From Rhodopirellula sp. (GTDB lineage Bacteria; Planctomycetota; Planctomycetia; Pirellulales; Pirellulaceae), in the NCBI GenBank assembly GCA_002698965.1, contig PAAT01000002.1, forward strand, positions 1-33,877: 33,877 nt of DNA, given 5' to 3'. A program made the position numbers and the translations under genes. The first letter of the stretch is position 1, and each line of letters begins with the position of its first letter. The notes under the pieces were generated by a model. That model was not told the DNA's origin. It worked only from the letters and a program-made list of their open reading frames with translations, and did no database searches. This document shows positions 9,318-17,923 of this stretch, piece by piece.

Positions 9318-12300
9318 ATGCCCCGACTTACGCTTTTTTTCGTAACCATGCTATCGCTTATCAGTATGAGTTTGCTGAAGGCGGACGAGAAATTACTGTT
9401 TTTTAAACAGCGGATCGAACCGGTGCTTGAGGAGCATTGTTACAGCTGTCACTCTGCGGCTGCGAATTCGATCAAAGGTGGATTAAGACTGGATACGAGG
9501 TCAGCGATACGCAGAGGGGGAGAAAGTGGTCCGGCGGTAGTCCCGGGGAAGGTGGAGGAAAGCCTGCTTCTTGCGGCCCTTCGGTATGAAGGACTCGAGA
9601 TGCCGCCCAATGCGCAGTTACCCAATGAAGTTATTCAGGACTTCATAAAGTGGATTGAATCCGGAGCGGTAGATTCCAGATTAGTTGCAAAGTCAGAAGC
9701 CGAACGACGAGAAAAGGCGAAGAGTCATTGGGCATTTCAGCGTATTGAACGACCGGTAGTACCAGCCAGTAATAGTCGGTGGATTCGTAATGACGTCGAT
9801 CAGTTTATCCTCAGTAAGTTGCGGGCCGAAGAAGTGAAGCCCTCCCCGGAGGCGGATCCCCGCACCCTGATTCGTCGCCTCTTTCTGGATTTAATCGGCT
9901 TGCCTCCCACGCCCCAAGAGACGCAGGCATTTTTAGATGACCCCAGTGAAGCGAATTACCAAAAAACGGTCAGTGACTTGTTGGGCTCCCCGCATTACGG
10001 AGAACGATGGGGACGGTACTGGCTGGATATGGCGCGCTATGCGGACAGTAATGGTTATGAGGCAGATCGCCCTCGACCCCATGCCTGGCGTTGGCGCGAC
10101 TGGGTAATTAATTCACTCAACGATAGTATGCCATTTGATCAGTTTACGATTGAGCAGTTAGCCGGGGACCTATTGCCGAATGCAACTTTAGAACAACGTG
10201 TGGCTACAGGCTTTAATCGGAATACCTTGGTCAATACGGAGGGCGGAGTTGACCGGGAAGAAGACCGCGTTAAACGTACGGTCGATCGTACCAATACGGT
10301 AGGGAAAGTATGGTTGGGACTCACGTTGGGTTGTACGCAGTGCCACTCGCATAAATACGATCCTATCACGCAACATGAGTATTACGGCATGTATGCGTTT
10401 TTCAACAGTCTGGCTGAACCAGATATTCCGGCACCTACACCGGAACAGTTATCGGAATTTGAGATTGAGTTTGCTAGGCATCAAGCACGCCATCAACAAA
10501 ACCTGCATGCTGTACGTGATTATCGCAGTGAAAAGATGAGCCAATGGGAACAAGATTTAAGTGAGCAGTTGAATTCGGCTATTGAAGCAGACCCTGATCG
10601 CGTGGATAACCGTTTTGATAAGACCTGGGAGCTTGTGAACCCTTTATCGTTATCCGCAACGTCCGGATCGCAGTTTTTCGTTGAGGATGATCTGGCGGTG
10701 TTTGTAAAAGGGCCGAACGATCAGGAAGACACCTACACGATTGTTACGGAGACGAGTTTAAGTGGAATTACAGCAATAAGGCTGGAAGTATTGGCTGATG
10801 AGAGACTCGCGGCCAAAGGTCCTGGCCTTGCTGGTAATGGTAACTTCGTGCTCAGCAGCCTTCGCGTCTATGTTGAACCGGTCAGCGATAATGATGACCG
10901 TAATATGGGGCAACGTATACGCTTAAAAACTGCCCGTGCTGATTTCTCTCAGGGGGGGCGCCAGGTTACCTCAGTAATAGGGGATGATCCCGCCGACGGC
11001 TGGGCAATTTATCCGGATGTTGGAGTGGATCACTATGCAGTGTTTGAGCTTCGTGAAAAGATCAACCCCGTTGGCGATAGCGAACCGGTTCGCATCACGA
11101 TACAGATGGACCATCAGACTCACAAGGACCATAATATCGGGAAATTTAGGTTGTCTTTCACCACACACAAACACCCTGTTCCGGACGGACTTGAGACAAC
11201 GGCCTTCAGTGATCTGTTATCGTCGGATATCAATACCCGAAGAGGTGAAGATGTGATCCGGTTAGTAAAGTACTTTGGCTATCGTGAAACAGAATTGGAT
11301 AAATTGATAGATGCAGTCAAGTCGCATCAAGAGTCCTTTCCCAGATCACCAAAGATCGAAATCAAAGCTCAGGTGGTTATGGAAATGCCGAATCCGAGAA
11401 CCACTCAGGTTCATGTTCGGGGAAGTTTCCTAGATAAAGGTGATTTGGTCACGCGGACCACGCCCTCGATCCTTCCCGAATTGGTAACCGGCAATCGAGA
11501 ACCGAGTCGTTTAGACTTAGCAAGATGGCTGGTTAGCAGCGAAAACCCACTGACCGCGCGGGTTATCGTTAATCGTATCTGGCAACAACATTTTGGTCGC
11601 GGGATTGTAGTGAGTGACGATGACTTTGGGACCCAGGGTGAACCGCCTACTCATCCGGAACTACTGGACTGGCTAGCCGCAGAATTCCGTGAAACCGGCT
11701 GGAACATGAAACAACTACATCGCCTGATTGTTACGTCGGCCACGTGGCGGCAATCATCATTTTCCCGGCCGGAACTTAAAGAAAGGGATCCGTACAACAG
11801 TTGGCTTGCGCGACAGAATCGATTACGTGTTGAGGCTGAAATTATTAGAGACATGGCATTGTCAGCATCGGGTTTGATTTTTCATAAGATTGGCGGGCGG
11901 AGCGTCTATCCTCCACAGCCCGCAGATCTGGTAAAACTTGGTTTTCAGACCAGCCTTAGCTGGCCAGAAAACCAAGATCAAAACCGATATAGACGTGGTA
12001 TCTACACATTTTTTCAGCGCACCGTGCCCTATCCCATGTTGATAGAATTTGATGCGGCCGATTCCAATGCAGCCTGTACCCGACGGGAACGCTCAAATAC
12101 ACCGCTGCAGGCGTTGACCTTATGGAATGATCCGGTGTTTGTTGAGTGTGCCCAACATCTGGGTGCAAGGCTATTGAAGGAAGTGCCAGCAGACGGGGAC
12201 AACGCTGTGAATGTAATTGAGAAACGCATTCGGTTGGCCTATGAGTTATGCTTTTCGCGACCGCCGTCGAAGGAAGAACTGCAGGTGGTGGGGCGTTTGT

Positions 12301-12404
12301 ATAAAGAAGCTGCCGATAAGGACGGGGTACAGACCGACCTGGTCGCCGCTTTTGCTGTAGCACGCGTCCTGTTGAATCTTGATGAGTTTATCACCAGAGA
12401 ATAA
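9318..12404 (+). CDS. PSCyt1-DUF1549-DUF1553 planctomycete cytochrome c protein (PSD1-type)
   Basis: This 1028-residue exported protein is of the large planctomycete family with an N-terminal cytochrome-like domain. After a signal peptide (about 1-22) comes PSCyt1 with CYSCH (41-45) and the typical GGLRLDTRSAIRRGG and EMPPNAQL segments. DUF1549 spans about 153-365 and includes a second heme-like motif, CTQCH (339-343), followed by SHKYDPI. The middle (about 440-650) looks like a beta-sandwich insert (VNPLSLSATSGS region), and DUF1553 fills about 725-1005 (NPLTARVIVNRIWQQHFGRG). It is the first gene of a rightward operon with a DUF1501 gene 16 bp behind, the standard partnership of this family. 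The reaction is unknown; electron transfer is suggested only by the CxxCH sites. The ATG start fits the signal peptide. Confidence 0.92.
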   Translation: MPRLTLFFVTMLSLISMSLLKADEKLLFFKQRIEPVLEEHCYSCHSAAANSIKGGLRLDTRSAIRRGGESGPAVVPGKVEESLLLAALRYEGLEMPPNAQLPNEVIQDFIKWIESGAVDSRLVAKSEAERREKAKSHWAFQRIERPVVPASNSRWIRNDVDQFILSKLRAEEVKPSPEADPRTLIRRLFLDLIGLPPTPQETQAFLDDPSEANYQKTVSDLLGSPHYGERWGRYWLDMARYADSNGYEADRPRPHAWRWRDWVINSLNDSMPFDQFTIEQLAGDLLPNATLEQRVATGFNRNTLVNTEGGVDREEDRVKRTVDRTNTVGKVWLGLTLGCTQCHSHKYDPITQHEYYGMYAFFNSLAEPDIPAPTPEQLSEFEIEFARHQARHQQNLHAVRDYRSEKMSQWEQDLSEQLNSAIEADPDRVDNRFDKTWELVNPLSLSATSGSQFFVEDDLAVFVKGPNDQEDTYTIVTETSLSGITAIRLEVLADERLAAKGPGLAGNGNFVLSSLRVYVEPVSDNDDRNMGQRIRLKTARADFSQGGRQVTSVIGDDPADGWAIYPDVGVDHYAVFELREKINPVGDSEPVRITIQMDHQTHKDHNIGKFRLSFTTHKHPVPDGLETTAFSDLLSSDINTRRGEDVIRLVKYFGYRETELDKLIDAVKSHQESFPRSPKIEIKAQVVMEMPNPRTTQVHVRGSFLDKGDLVTRTTPSILPELVTGNREPSRLDLARWLVSSENPLTARVIVNRIWQQHFGRGIVVSDDDFGTQGEPPTHPELLDWLAAEFRETGWNMKQLHRLIVTSATWRQSSFSRPELKERDPYNSWLARQNRLRVEAEIIRDMALSASGLIFHKIGGRSVYPPQPADLVKLGFQTSLSWPENQDQNRYRRGIYTFFQRTVPYPMLIEFDAADSNAACTRRERSNTPLQALTLWNDPVFVECAQHLGARLLKEVPADGDNAVNVIEKRIRLAYELCFSRPPSKEELQVVGRLYKEAADKDGVQTDLVAAFAVARVLLNLDEFITRE

Positions 12405-12420
12405 GGAAGGGGAGTGATTG

Positions 12421-13875
12421 ATGAACAGCCAATTGTTAAGGCGTCACTTCTTTACAAGTAGTGCCAGTGGTATTGGCGCATTGGCATTAAGTTCGTTACT
12501 CGGCGACGATGGTCTACTCGCAGCCCAAAGTGGTCGTGAGCGTACCGGCCCTGATTTCGCACCCAGGGCAAAACGTTGTATTTTCATCTTTCTGGCAGGC
12601 GCGCCAAGTCAACTCGATCTATTAGATCCAAAGCCTGAACTGGTTAAGCGGGATGGGCAGTTGTTGCCGGCATCGGTCTCCGATGGGGTTCGTCTGGCAT
12701 TTACCGACGCGAGCAAGGCAAAATTAAAAGGAAGCCCACGGACCTTCGTAAGACATGGCGAGTGTGGAACAGAGTTTTCGGATCGCCTGCCGCATATTGG
12801 TCGGTCTGCAGATGATATTGCCGTTGTGCGGTCAATGCATACGGACGAATTTAACCACCATCCGGCACAGCTGATGATGAATTGTGGGGTGGGACGGCTA
12901 GGTAGACCAAGTGTTGGATCCTGGGTGACATATGGCCTCGGATCGGAGACTCAAAATCTGCCCGGTTATGTGGTGTTATCAGCAGGGACTGGCGCCAGTG
13001 GTGGTACGTCCAACTGGAGCAGTGGGTTCCTGCCATCTACTTACCGCGGCGTGGTGTTTCGTGGTCAGGGCGATCCGGTGCTCAATCTGAGATCTCCATC
13101 CGGTGTGACGAAGGCGGAGCAGCGGTCTAGTCTGGAGGCGATTGCTAAGCTAAACGCCAAGCGATTTGAGCTGACCGGCGATTCGGAAATTGCGAACCGC
13201 ATTGCGTCTTATGAACTGGCTTTTCGAATGCAGTCAGCCGCCCCGGACCTCCTGGATCTTTCCGGTGAGACGCAGGCCACGCTGGACAGTTACGGGCTGG
13301 ATCGGAAGGAGCCGGAGAATAATCGTTTTCGCGGGTATACAGGCAATGCACACGCAATGATGAGTCGTAATTGCCTGCTGGCACGACGAATGATCGAGCG
13401 TGGCGTAAGATTTGTAAATTTATATCATGCCTCGTGGGATCATCATGATGGGCTGGATAAGGATTTAGAATATAACTGTAGCGTGATTGACCAGCCGATC
13501 GGGGCATTGCTTGAAGATCTCAAGCAGCGGGGGCTGTTGGACGAGACGTTGGTTGTGTGTACAGGAGAGTTTGGGAGGACGCCGATTGCCGATACACATG
13601 AAGGTAACGGACAGAAACCGGGGCGTGATCATCATCGTTATGCATTTAGTTTATGGATGGCCGGTGGCGGGGTGAAACCTGGTCAGGTTGTCGGACGGAC
13701 GGACGACATTGGCTGGGCACCGGTTGAAGACGGTGTGCACATTAATGATTTTCATGCCACCCTGCTCCACCTCTTTGGTCTGGATCATCTTAAGCTTTCA
13801 AAACGATTTGGAGGCTTTGATATTCGCCTCACTAATGTTGGCGGAAACGTCGTCGAAAAACTGCTGCAGGCCTAG
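12421..13875 (+). CDS. DUF1501 domain protein (partner of PSCyt1/DUF1549/DUF1553)
   Basis: This 484-residue DUF1501 protein has a Tat-like N-terminus, LLRRHFFTSSASG (5-17). DUF1501 is distantly related to the sulfatase/alkaline phosphatase fold and its enzymology is unestablished. Landmarks are FLAGAPSQLDLLDPKP, HTDEFNHHPAQL, LYHASWDHHDGLD, CTGEFGRTP, GRDHHRYAFSLWMAGGG and INDFHATLLHLFG. The Asp/His/Glu-rich motifs are what a metal site would need. A TTG lies directly before the ATG, but ATG at 12421 is the better start because GGAAGGGGAG (12405-12414) sits 6 nt upstream. The gene follows the PSCyt1 gene in the same operon. It converges on a small membrane-protein gene, and I see no terminator hairpin in the 56 bp between them. 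Confidence 0.9.
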   Translation: MNSQLLRRHFFTSSASGIGALALSSLLGDDGLLAAQSGRERTGPDFAPRAKRCIFIFLAGAPSQLDLLDPKPELVKRDGQLLPASVSDGVRLAFTDASKAKLKGSPRTFVRHGECGTEFSDRLPHIGRSADDIAVVRSMHTDEFNHHPAQLMMNCGVGRLGRPSVGSWVTYGLGSETQNLPGYVVLSAGTGASGGTSNWSSGFLPSTYRGVVFRGQGDPVLNLRSPSGVTKAEQRSSLEAIAKLNAKRFELTGDSEIANRIASYELAFRMQSAAPDLLDLSGETQATLDSYGLDRKEPENNRFRGYTGNAHAMMSRNCLLARRMIERGVRFVNLYHASWDHHDGLDKDLEYNCSVIDQPIGALLEDLKQRGLLDETLVVCTGEFGRTPIADTHEGNGQKPGRDHHRYAFSLWMAGGGVKPGQVVGRTDDIGWAPVEDGVHINDFHATLLHLFGLDHLKLSKRFGGFDIRLTNVGGNVVEKLLQA

Positions 13876-13931
13876 TGATACGACCGTCAACCGAGACTGT
13901 TGCCGAATGAAGTGATGTCCTTTAGCACTGC

Positions 13932-14399
13932 TCATTCGCCGAGTTTATTTAACTCGCCATAAAAGGTTCTCAGTCGTTGTTCTATTTCCTCAGCCTTGGA
14001 GTCATAACTCGCTGCTTCCGTACGTTTTCCTTGTGAAGTAAGTGCAAGCGCGAGCGCTCGGTAAGATGATGCGAGTGGAATTGCGTATTCCGGATTATCA
14101 GGATCTCGCTCGGCCTTTTTCTCCTTTATCTGGACATCCTTTCGGTATAGATAAAGTGCATTATGGTACTTACTCAAGTACCACGCTCCGACAACGGCGC
14201 AAAAGATTCCGATTAGCAGTAAACCAAGATGATGCGACACGAAACTAAAAAACTCATAGAACGTCCCGGCCCCGGAACCGAAGTAAAGGCAAAAGAACAA
14301 AACGAACAGGGACACTTGCAAAATCCTGAACTTAGTCCAATGGATGTTCAGAAACCGATGCTTCAGGAATTCCAGTGCGATCTTAGGTATGTCAGGCAT
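13932..14399 (-). CDS. Hypothetical two-TM membrane protein with TPR-like tail
   Basis: I do not recognise this 155-residue protein. It has two hydrophobic segments, about 27-43 (LQVSLFVLFFCLYFGSG) and about 58-76 (HLGLLLIGIFCAVVGAWYL). A cytosolic or periplasmic helical tail follows (about 85-155), rich in charge and alanine. The stretch PEYAIPLASSYRALALALT followed by GKRTEAASYDSKAEEIEQ resembles one tetratricopeptide-type helix pair, a protein-interaction element. The ATG start is clear but lacks a strong Shine-Dalgarno sequence. It converges on the DUF1501 gene and lies downstream of, in the same direction as, the PqaA-like hydrolase, with 94 bp between. Coding status rests on a continuous frame with sensible membrane topology. 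Function is unknown. Confidence 0.6.
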   Translation of the reverse strand: MPDIPKIALEFLKHRFLNIHWTKFRILQVSLFVLFFCLYFGSGAGTFYEFFSFVSHHLGLLLIGIFCAVVGAWYLSKYHNALYLYRKDVQIKEKKAERDPDNPEYAIPLASSYRALALALTSQGKRTEAASYDSKAEEIEQRLRTFYGELNKLGE

Positions 14400-14493
14400 A
14401 AAAGCGTCACCGTGCTGGTCAAGTGAGTAGTGGGTGCCTAGTACATTCCTAGTCTTAAGTTTAACAGAGAGTGAATTATATCCGGTCGACCAA

Positions 14494-15975
14494 TCAGTCT
14501 GTTTTCTTCAAACTGACCCGTGTATATGGGCTGGAGATATAGGTCTTGTAAAGCCGCCCCTGATAATCAAAGGTTTTTCGATGATTGGTGAAGATGTCAA
14601 TGCGTGACGCTGACGAATCGAGTGCGATTTCCGTCCGCCAGATTCCGCTGCTCGCATCACCGGACATCGGCTTCGTGTGATCTTCCGGTATAAGTTGCTG
14701 TAAGTATTGTGGGCTCCCATCCGGATAACGGTTATAAATCCACCAGATCCGACCTGTTTCCTCACCGGCCCCTTTAGGGAAACGAACGGTTACGTGCAGA
14801 CTACCGTCGAGAACCTCTGTTTCGACCTCGGGAGGAGCCAGCATGGGGCTATTAAATTCCTCGGGGAAAAAATGCTGAAGCAGCAAAACAGTTTTGTTCT
14901 GCTGGTCACGTTCGGTTTGAGGGTGGCCTTTTTTACCATGGCCGCTGTTTGCTCCCAGATAGACCGGTATTGAAGGGTGATTCGCTCCACCCCATGCCAA
15001 GTCGTAAGCTACCATGTCGTGAGTGCCGGGATGGAACAACATAGAAACATTTCGATCACGCAAGGCCTTTAGGTTTCGAGAAATAAAAACCTGACTCGAA
15101 ATACCGCGGGTGAAATCCTGTAATTCCTTCCATGTATGTCCAGACTCTAACGCCCGTCGATTGAAGTTAGGCCCAAAGTGGCCACCGGAAAATCCTCGCT
15201 GCCCTCCGCCCACGGCGACATGTTGTTCCCATGCCTTTGTATCACATAGTCGAAGTGGTGATTCCCAGATCGGAGAGACGGTGGCGTGTAGGGCTGTCAT
15301 GCGATTGTCATGGATAATAGCCATCGAAGGGGAAGCGCCGTTTTTAGAACCGCCGGAGACGGCGACCTTGCCGCGGTGGAAGTGATCCGTTTCGGCATAG
15401 GCGGCTGTGATCGCCCGCATCAACGTAGCAGGCCAGGCCCAGTATTGGATTTTATGGCGAGCATTAAGTGAGCTGGCGAAACGCCTTTCGGATTCGCCGC
15501 CCAGTCTTGCTTGTCCGTAGGAACCAGGCTCCTGCACAACGGTCATCACTAACCCCACACCCCCTTTGAGTAGTTCCAGATTGGTACCCCCGGGCCTTAC
15601 AGGCTGCTCCAGCCGAGCAGGCGTGTTGCCACCGGTGAGATGGAATCCACGTGCTTTTCGGTCGGCGGGTACCACCATCCGAATCGGAATGCGATAGTCC
15701 TGGCCGGGCCATATTTGTCCGACGTTAATGGTGACCAGTAGCTGGCGGGTGGCTATCATCCCCGGCACGGTTTTCCATGGCTGAAGGATTCGCGTCTCCA
15801 GTGTGTTAGCATCGCGAATCGCTTCCATGTCAAATATATCGGCTGTGTACGCTTCAGTTGACGCAAGCCATAGACCGACGCAAAGCAACAGCATGGATAC
15901 CTTCGGACTGTAGTGCCGGAGAATCAGGCAACCGGTGGATAGTTTGTTTGGGTGCTGGAGGGTTAAGCCGGTCAT
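14494..15975 (-). CDS. Exported PqaA-like alpha/beta hydrolase (PhoPQ-activated pathogenicity-related family-like)
   Basis: This exported alpha/beta hydrolase has 493 residues from the start chosen here. The nucleophile motif VSGGSKNGAS (Ser210) matches the GGSK signature of PhoPQ-activated pathogenicity-related (PqaA) proteins. Asp320 (PGTHDMVAYD) and His346 (NSGHG) complete a plausible triad. A signal-like hydrophobic stretch, MLLLCVGLWLASTEA (28-42), precedes the mature part. The frame stays open to 16161, but I chose ATG at 15975. It has GGAG 10 nt upstream, gives a sensible export signal and removes a 53-bp overlap with the upstream DUF1501 gene. The substrate is unknown; ester or peptide hydrolysis is inferred. 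It lies 133 bp behind a DUF1501 gene on the same strand, which suggests co-transcription. Confidence 0.8.
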   Translation of the reverse strand: MTGLTLQHPNKLSTGCLILRHYSPKVSMLLLCVGLWLASTEAYTADIFDMEAIRDANTLETRILQPWKTVPGMIATRQLLVTINVGQIWPGQDYRIPIRMVVPADRKARGFHLTGGNTPARLEQPVRPGGTNLELLKGGVGLVMTVVQEPGSYGQARLGGESERRFASSLNARHKIQYWAWPATLMRAITAAYAETDHFHRGKVAVSGGSKNGASPSMAIIHDNRMTALHATVSPIWESPLRLCDTKAWEQHVAVGGGQRGFSGGHFGPNFNRRALESGHTWKELQDFTRGISSQVFISRNLKALRDRNVSMLFHPGTHDMVAYDLAWGGANHPSIPVYLGANSGHGKKGHPQTERDQQNKTVLLLQHFFPEEFNSPMLAPPEVETEVLDGSLHVTVRFPKGAGEETGRIWWIYNRYPDGSPQYLQQLIPEDHTKPMSGDASSGIWRTEIALDSSASRIDIFTNHRKTFDYQGRLYKTYISSPYTRVSLKKTD

Positions 15976-16108
15976 CGAGTATTTACTCCGTATGCTGCTC
16001 TTTGTTGCGAGTAATAGGTAATAAATGATACCTAGACAATATAGCCGAAGGTGAAGTGTTCGGTAGTATTGGTTGAATTGAGTTCTTCGCGTCGAATTTA
16101 GTGAGGAT

Positions 16109-17497
16109 TTAGCCGAACAAATCCAGTACGGGAGATCCTGTTGAAAGTTGATGAGATTCATGTCGGCCCTCTATGACTGTATGAGGGTCAATTCCCAAGG
16201 CATCATAAATTGTCGCACTAAAATCAGCCGGAGATACCGGGTTCTCCGTTACGTATTCGGCAAACCGATCGGTTTTACCATAAACGCTGCCACCATTTAC
16301 ACCGGCACCGGCAAGCAGCAGTGTAAATGCGTGAGGCCAATGTTCTCTACCGGGCGTTTCAAAAATCGAGCTGATTCGGGGGCTACGCCCAAATTCACCC
16401 ATCCAGATCACCAAAGTATCATCGAGCAAACCGCGGTCATTCATATCCTCTAGCAAGGCCGCAAACGTCCGATCTGCCCGTGGTAGTAAGCTATCCTTGA
16501 TCAAAGGAAAGTGATTGCGGTGCGTGTCCCAGGGATTATTCGCAAGCATCGGTTCCCAACTTGGACCCCAATCCTGCATTTCCTTCCCCCAATAGACCGT
16601 GACAAACCGAGCACCGGCTTCAACTAACCGTCGTGCTAGCAACGTTGATTGCCCATGTCGGTCGCGGCCATACAATGCATGCGTTTGTTCGGATTCTTTG
16701 GACAGATCAAAAGCCTCTTGGATGGACGATTGCTCAAGTATCCCCAACACTCGTCGTTGCAATGCCTGAAATTCACTGGATTCCCGCACATTCGTATTCA
16801 GTGAACGATTCTGCAGTTTTCCAAGCAGATCGAACCGCTGTCGTAAGTCCGTTTTCGTAACGCTGGCCAGCTGTCCAAGATCGGGTGGAATAACCTGGCC
16901 GCTGCGTGTTACATGTACCGGAAAAGGATTCCAACGAGCTCCAAGCCTGCCGGCATTTTGACCTGGCAGCATGCGCGCCTCAATTCGCATTGGCTCTGGG
17001 ATTGCAATGGATGCAGGAAGCGTTGTCGGATCCTTGTCTGCTTTGTAAAAACTACTGGCGATGTGTGGATGGTCAGTTGGCTCCACTTTTAAGCCGCCTG
17101 CTTTGATATTATGTCGATAACCGGTCAGCATGTGATAGACAGCCTGGTCATGCGGGATATCTTTATGCGTCATGGATCGAACCTGGGCGACATGATGCAT
17201 TTGCTTAGCCACCTTAGGTAGATAATCCCCAACAACAACGCCCGGAACGGAGGTTTGAATTGGCGAACCCGGCCCTCTGATCTCAGCCGGTGCATTGGGC
17301 TTCAGATCGAATAAGTCAATGTGAGATGGCCCACCATCCATGTGGAGTAATAAGACGGACTTCGCGCGGGCGTTCCGGCTATTTGGCTTTGCTCCAGCAA
17401 GCGGATCCAGCAAACTCAGAGAGGAGACAGCACTTCCAGCGAGAGCAGCGGCCTGTCGGCGATTCAGGATCATCGGTTGTTTGGGTTCTCGAGTCAT
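16109..17497 (-). CDS. DUF1501 domain protein without a cytochrome partner
   Basis: This 462-residue DUF1501 protein is a divergent paralogue of the copy at 12421. Family landmarks are LLLHMDGGPSHIDLFDLKP, VRSMTHKDIPHDQAVYHML, WMGEFGRSP, GREHWPHAFTLLLAG and PADFSATIYDALG. The N-terminus has LNRRQAAALAG (11-21) and a weak hydrophobic run, a Tat-like export signal. A second ATG at 17473 would still keep the twin arginine, so the start is uncertain by eight residues. DUF1501 genes normally sit beside PSCyt1/DUF1549/DUF1553 genes; here the co-directional neighbour is a PqaA-like hydrolase instead. The biochemical role is unknown. It diverges from the giant esterase gene across a 426-bp gap. Confidence 0.88.
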   Translation of the reverse strand: MTREPKQPMILNRRQAAALAGSAVSSLSLLDPLAGAKPNSRNARAKSVLLLHMDGGPSHIDLFDLKPNAPAEIRGPGSPIQTSVPGVVVGDYLPKVAKQMHHVAQVRSMTHKDIPHDQAVYHMLTGYRHNIKAGGLKVEPTDHPHIASSFYKADKDPTTLPASIAIPEPMRIEARMLPGQNAGRLGARWNPFPVHVTRSGQVIPPDLGQLASVTKTDLRQRFDLLGKLQNRSLNTNVRESSEFQALQRRVLGILEQSSIQEAFDLSKESEQTHALYGRDRHGQSTLLARRLVEAGARFVTVYWGKEMQDWGPSWEPMLANNPWDTHRNHFPLIKDSLLPRADRTFAALLEDMNDRGLLDDTLVIWMGEFGRSPRISSIFETPGREHWPHAFTLLLAGAGVNGGSVYGKTDRFAEYVTENPVSPADFSATIYDALGIDPHTVIEGRHESHQLSTGSPVLDLFG

Positions 17498-17923
17498 TCA
17501 GGGTTCGGTCATCTTCACCGAGTGTCATTTAGAAACTAACCTTGGATATTATACCGAAAGGAAAAAACCATACATCGATTAAAAGTTTTCTTCGGGACAT
17601 GCAATATCTCGGTCAGTTTAAGTTCGCGGTGTAAAAAAAGAACGTCACTATTTCCTTAGGACAACTAATCATGCAACGCGTCCTGCATTGGCTTGGTCAC
17701 AGATTAAAGGGTGCGATCTATAAGTTTCGCTAGGTTAGGTTCTCCCACAGAAGCCTCTGGTGCAGTACTGGGGTGCCCATTATTCAGGCGTTTGAGGGAA
17801 CAAATTGTAGAAAACGGGTACTTTAGACAATTGATTTCGAGACACTGCGAGAGAATAATGCACTTATACGCTGGGGCAAACAGATAGCGTATCTTCTCTG
17901 TCTTAAACATATAGGGCCTATAA
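17498..17923. other. 426-bp divergent intergenic region, mostly featureless
   Basis: The stretch lies between the starts of the DUF1501 gene (leftward) and the giant esterase gene (rightward), so it should hold both promoters. A minus-strand frame at 17704-17982 is open, but it runs into the esterase start and has no family features, so I leave it out. A 20-codon frame at 17671-17733 has AGGA 9 nt before its ATG but nothing else to support it. A short inverted repeat, ATGCA-N8-TGCAT (17671-17688), is the only structure seen. No terminator or riboswitch was recognised. Confidence 0.5.

Noticed and set aside
11956..12363. 135-codon minus-strand frame inside the PSCyt1/DUF1549/DUF1553 gene
   Set aside because: It is a shadow of the DUF1553 coding region, with Pro/Arg/Ser-rich composition and no recognisable domain.
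15976..16161. N-terminal extension of the PqaA-like hydrolase to an ATG at 16161
   Set aside because: It would overlap the upstream DUF1501 gene by 53 bp, bury the signal peptide and lose the GGAG site found before ATG 15975.
17671..17733. 20-codon frame with AGGA upstream, coding a basic amphipathic-looking peptide
   Set aside because: Too short to judge. One weak ribosome site is the only support and no toxin or leader-peptide context is present.
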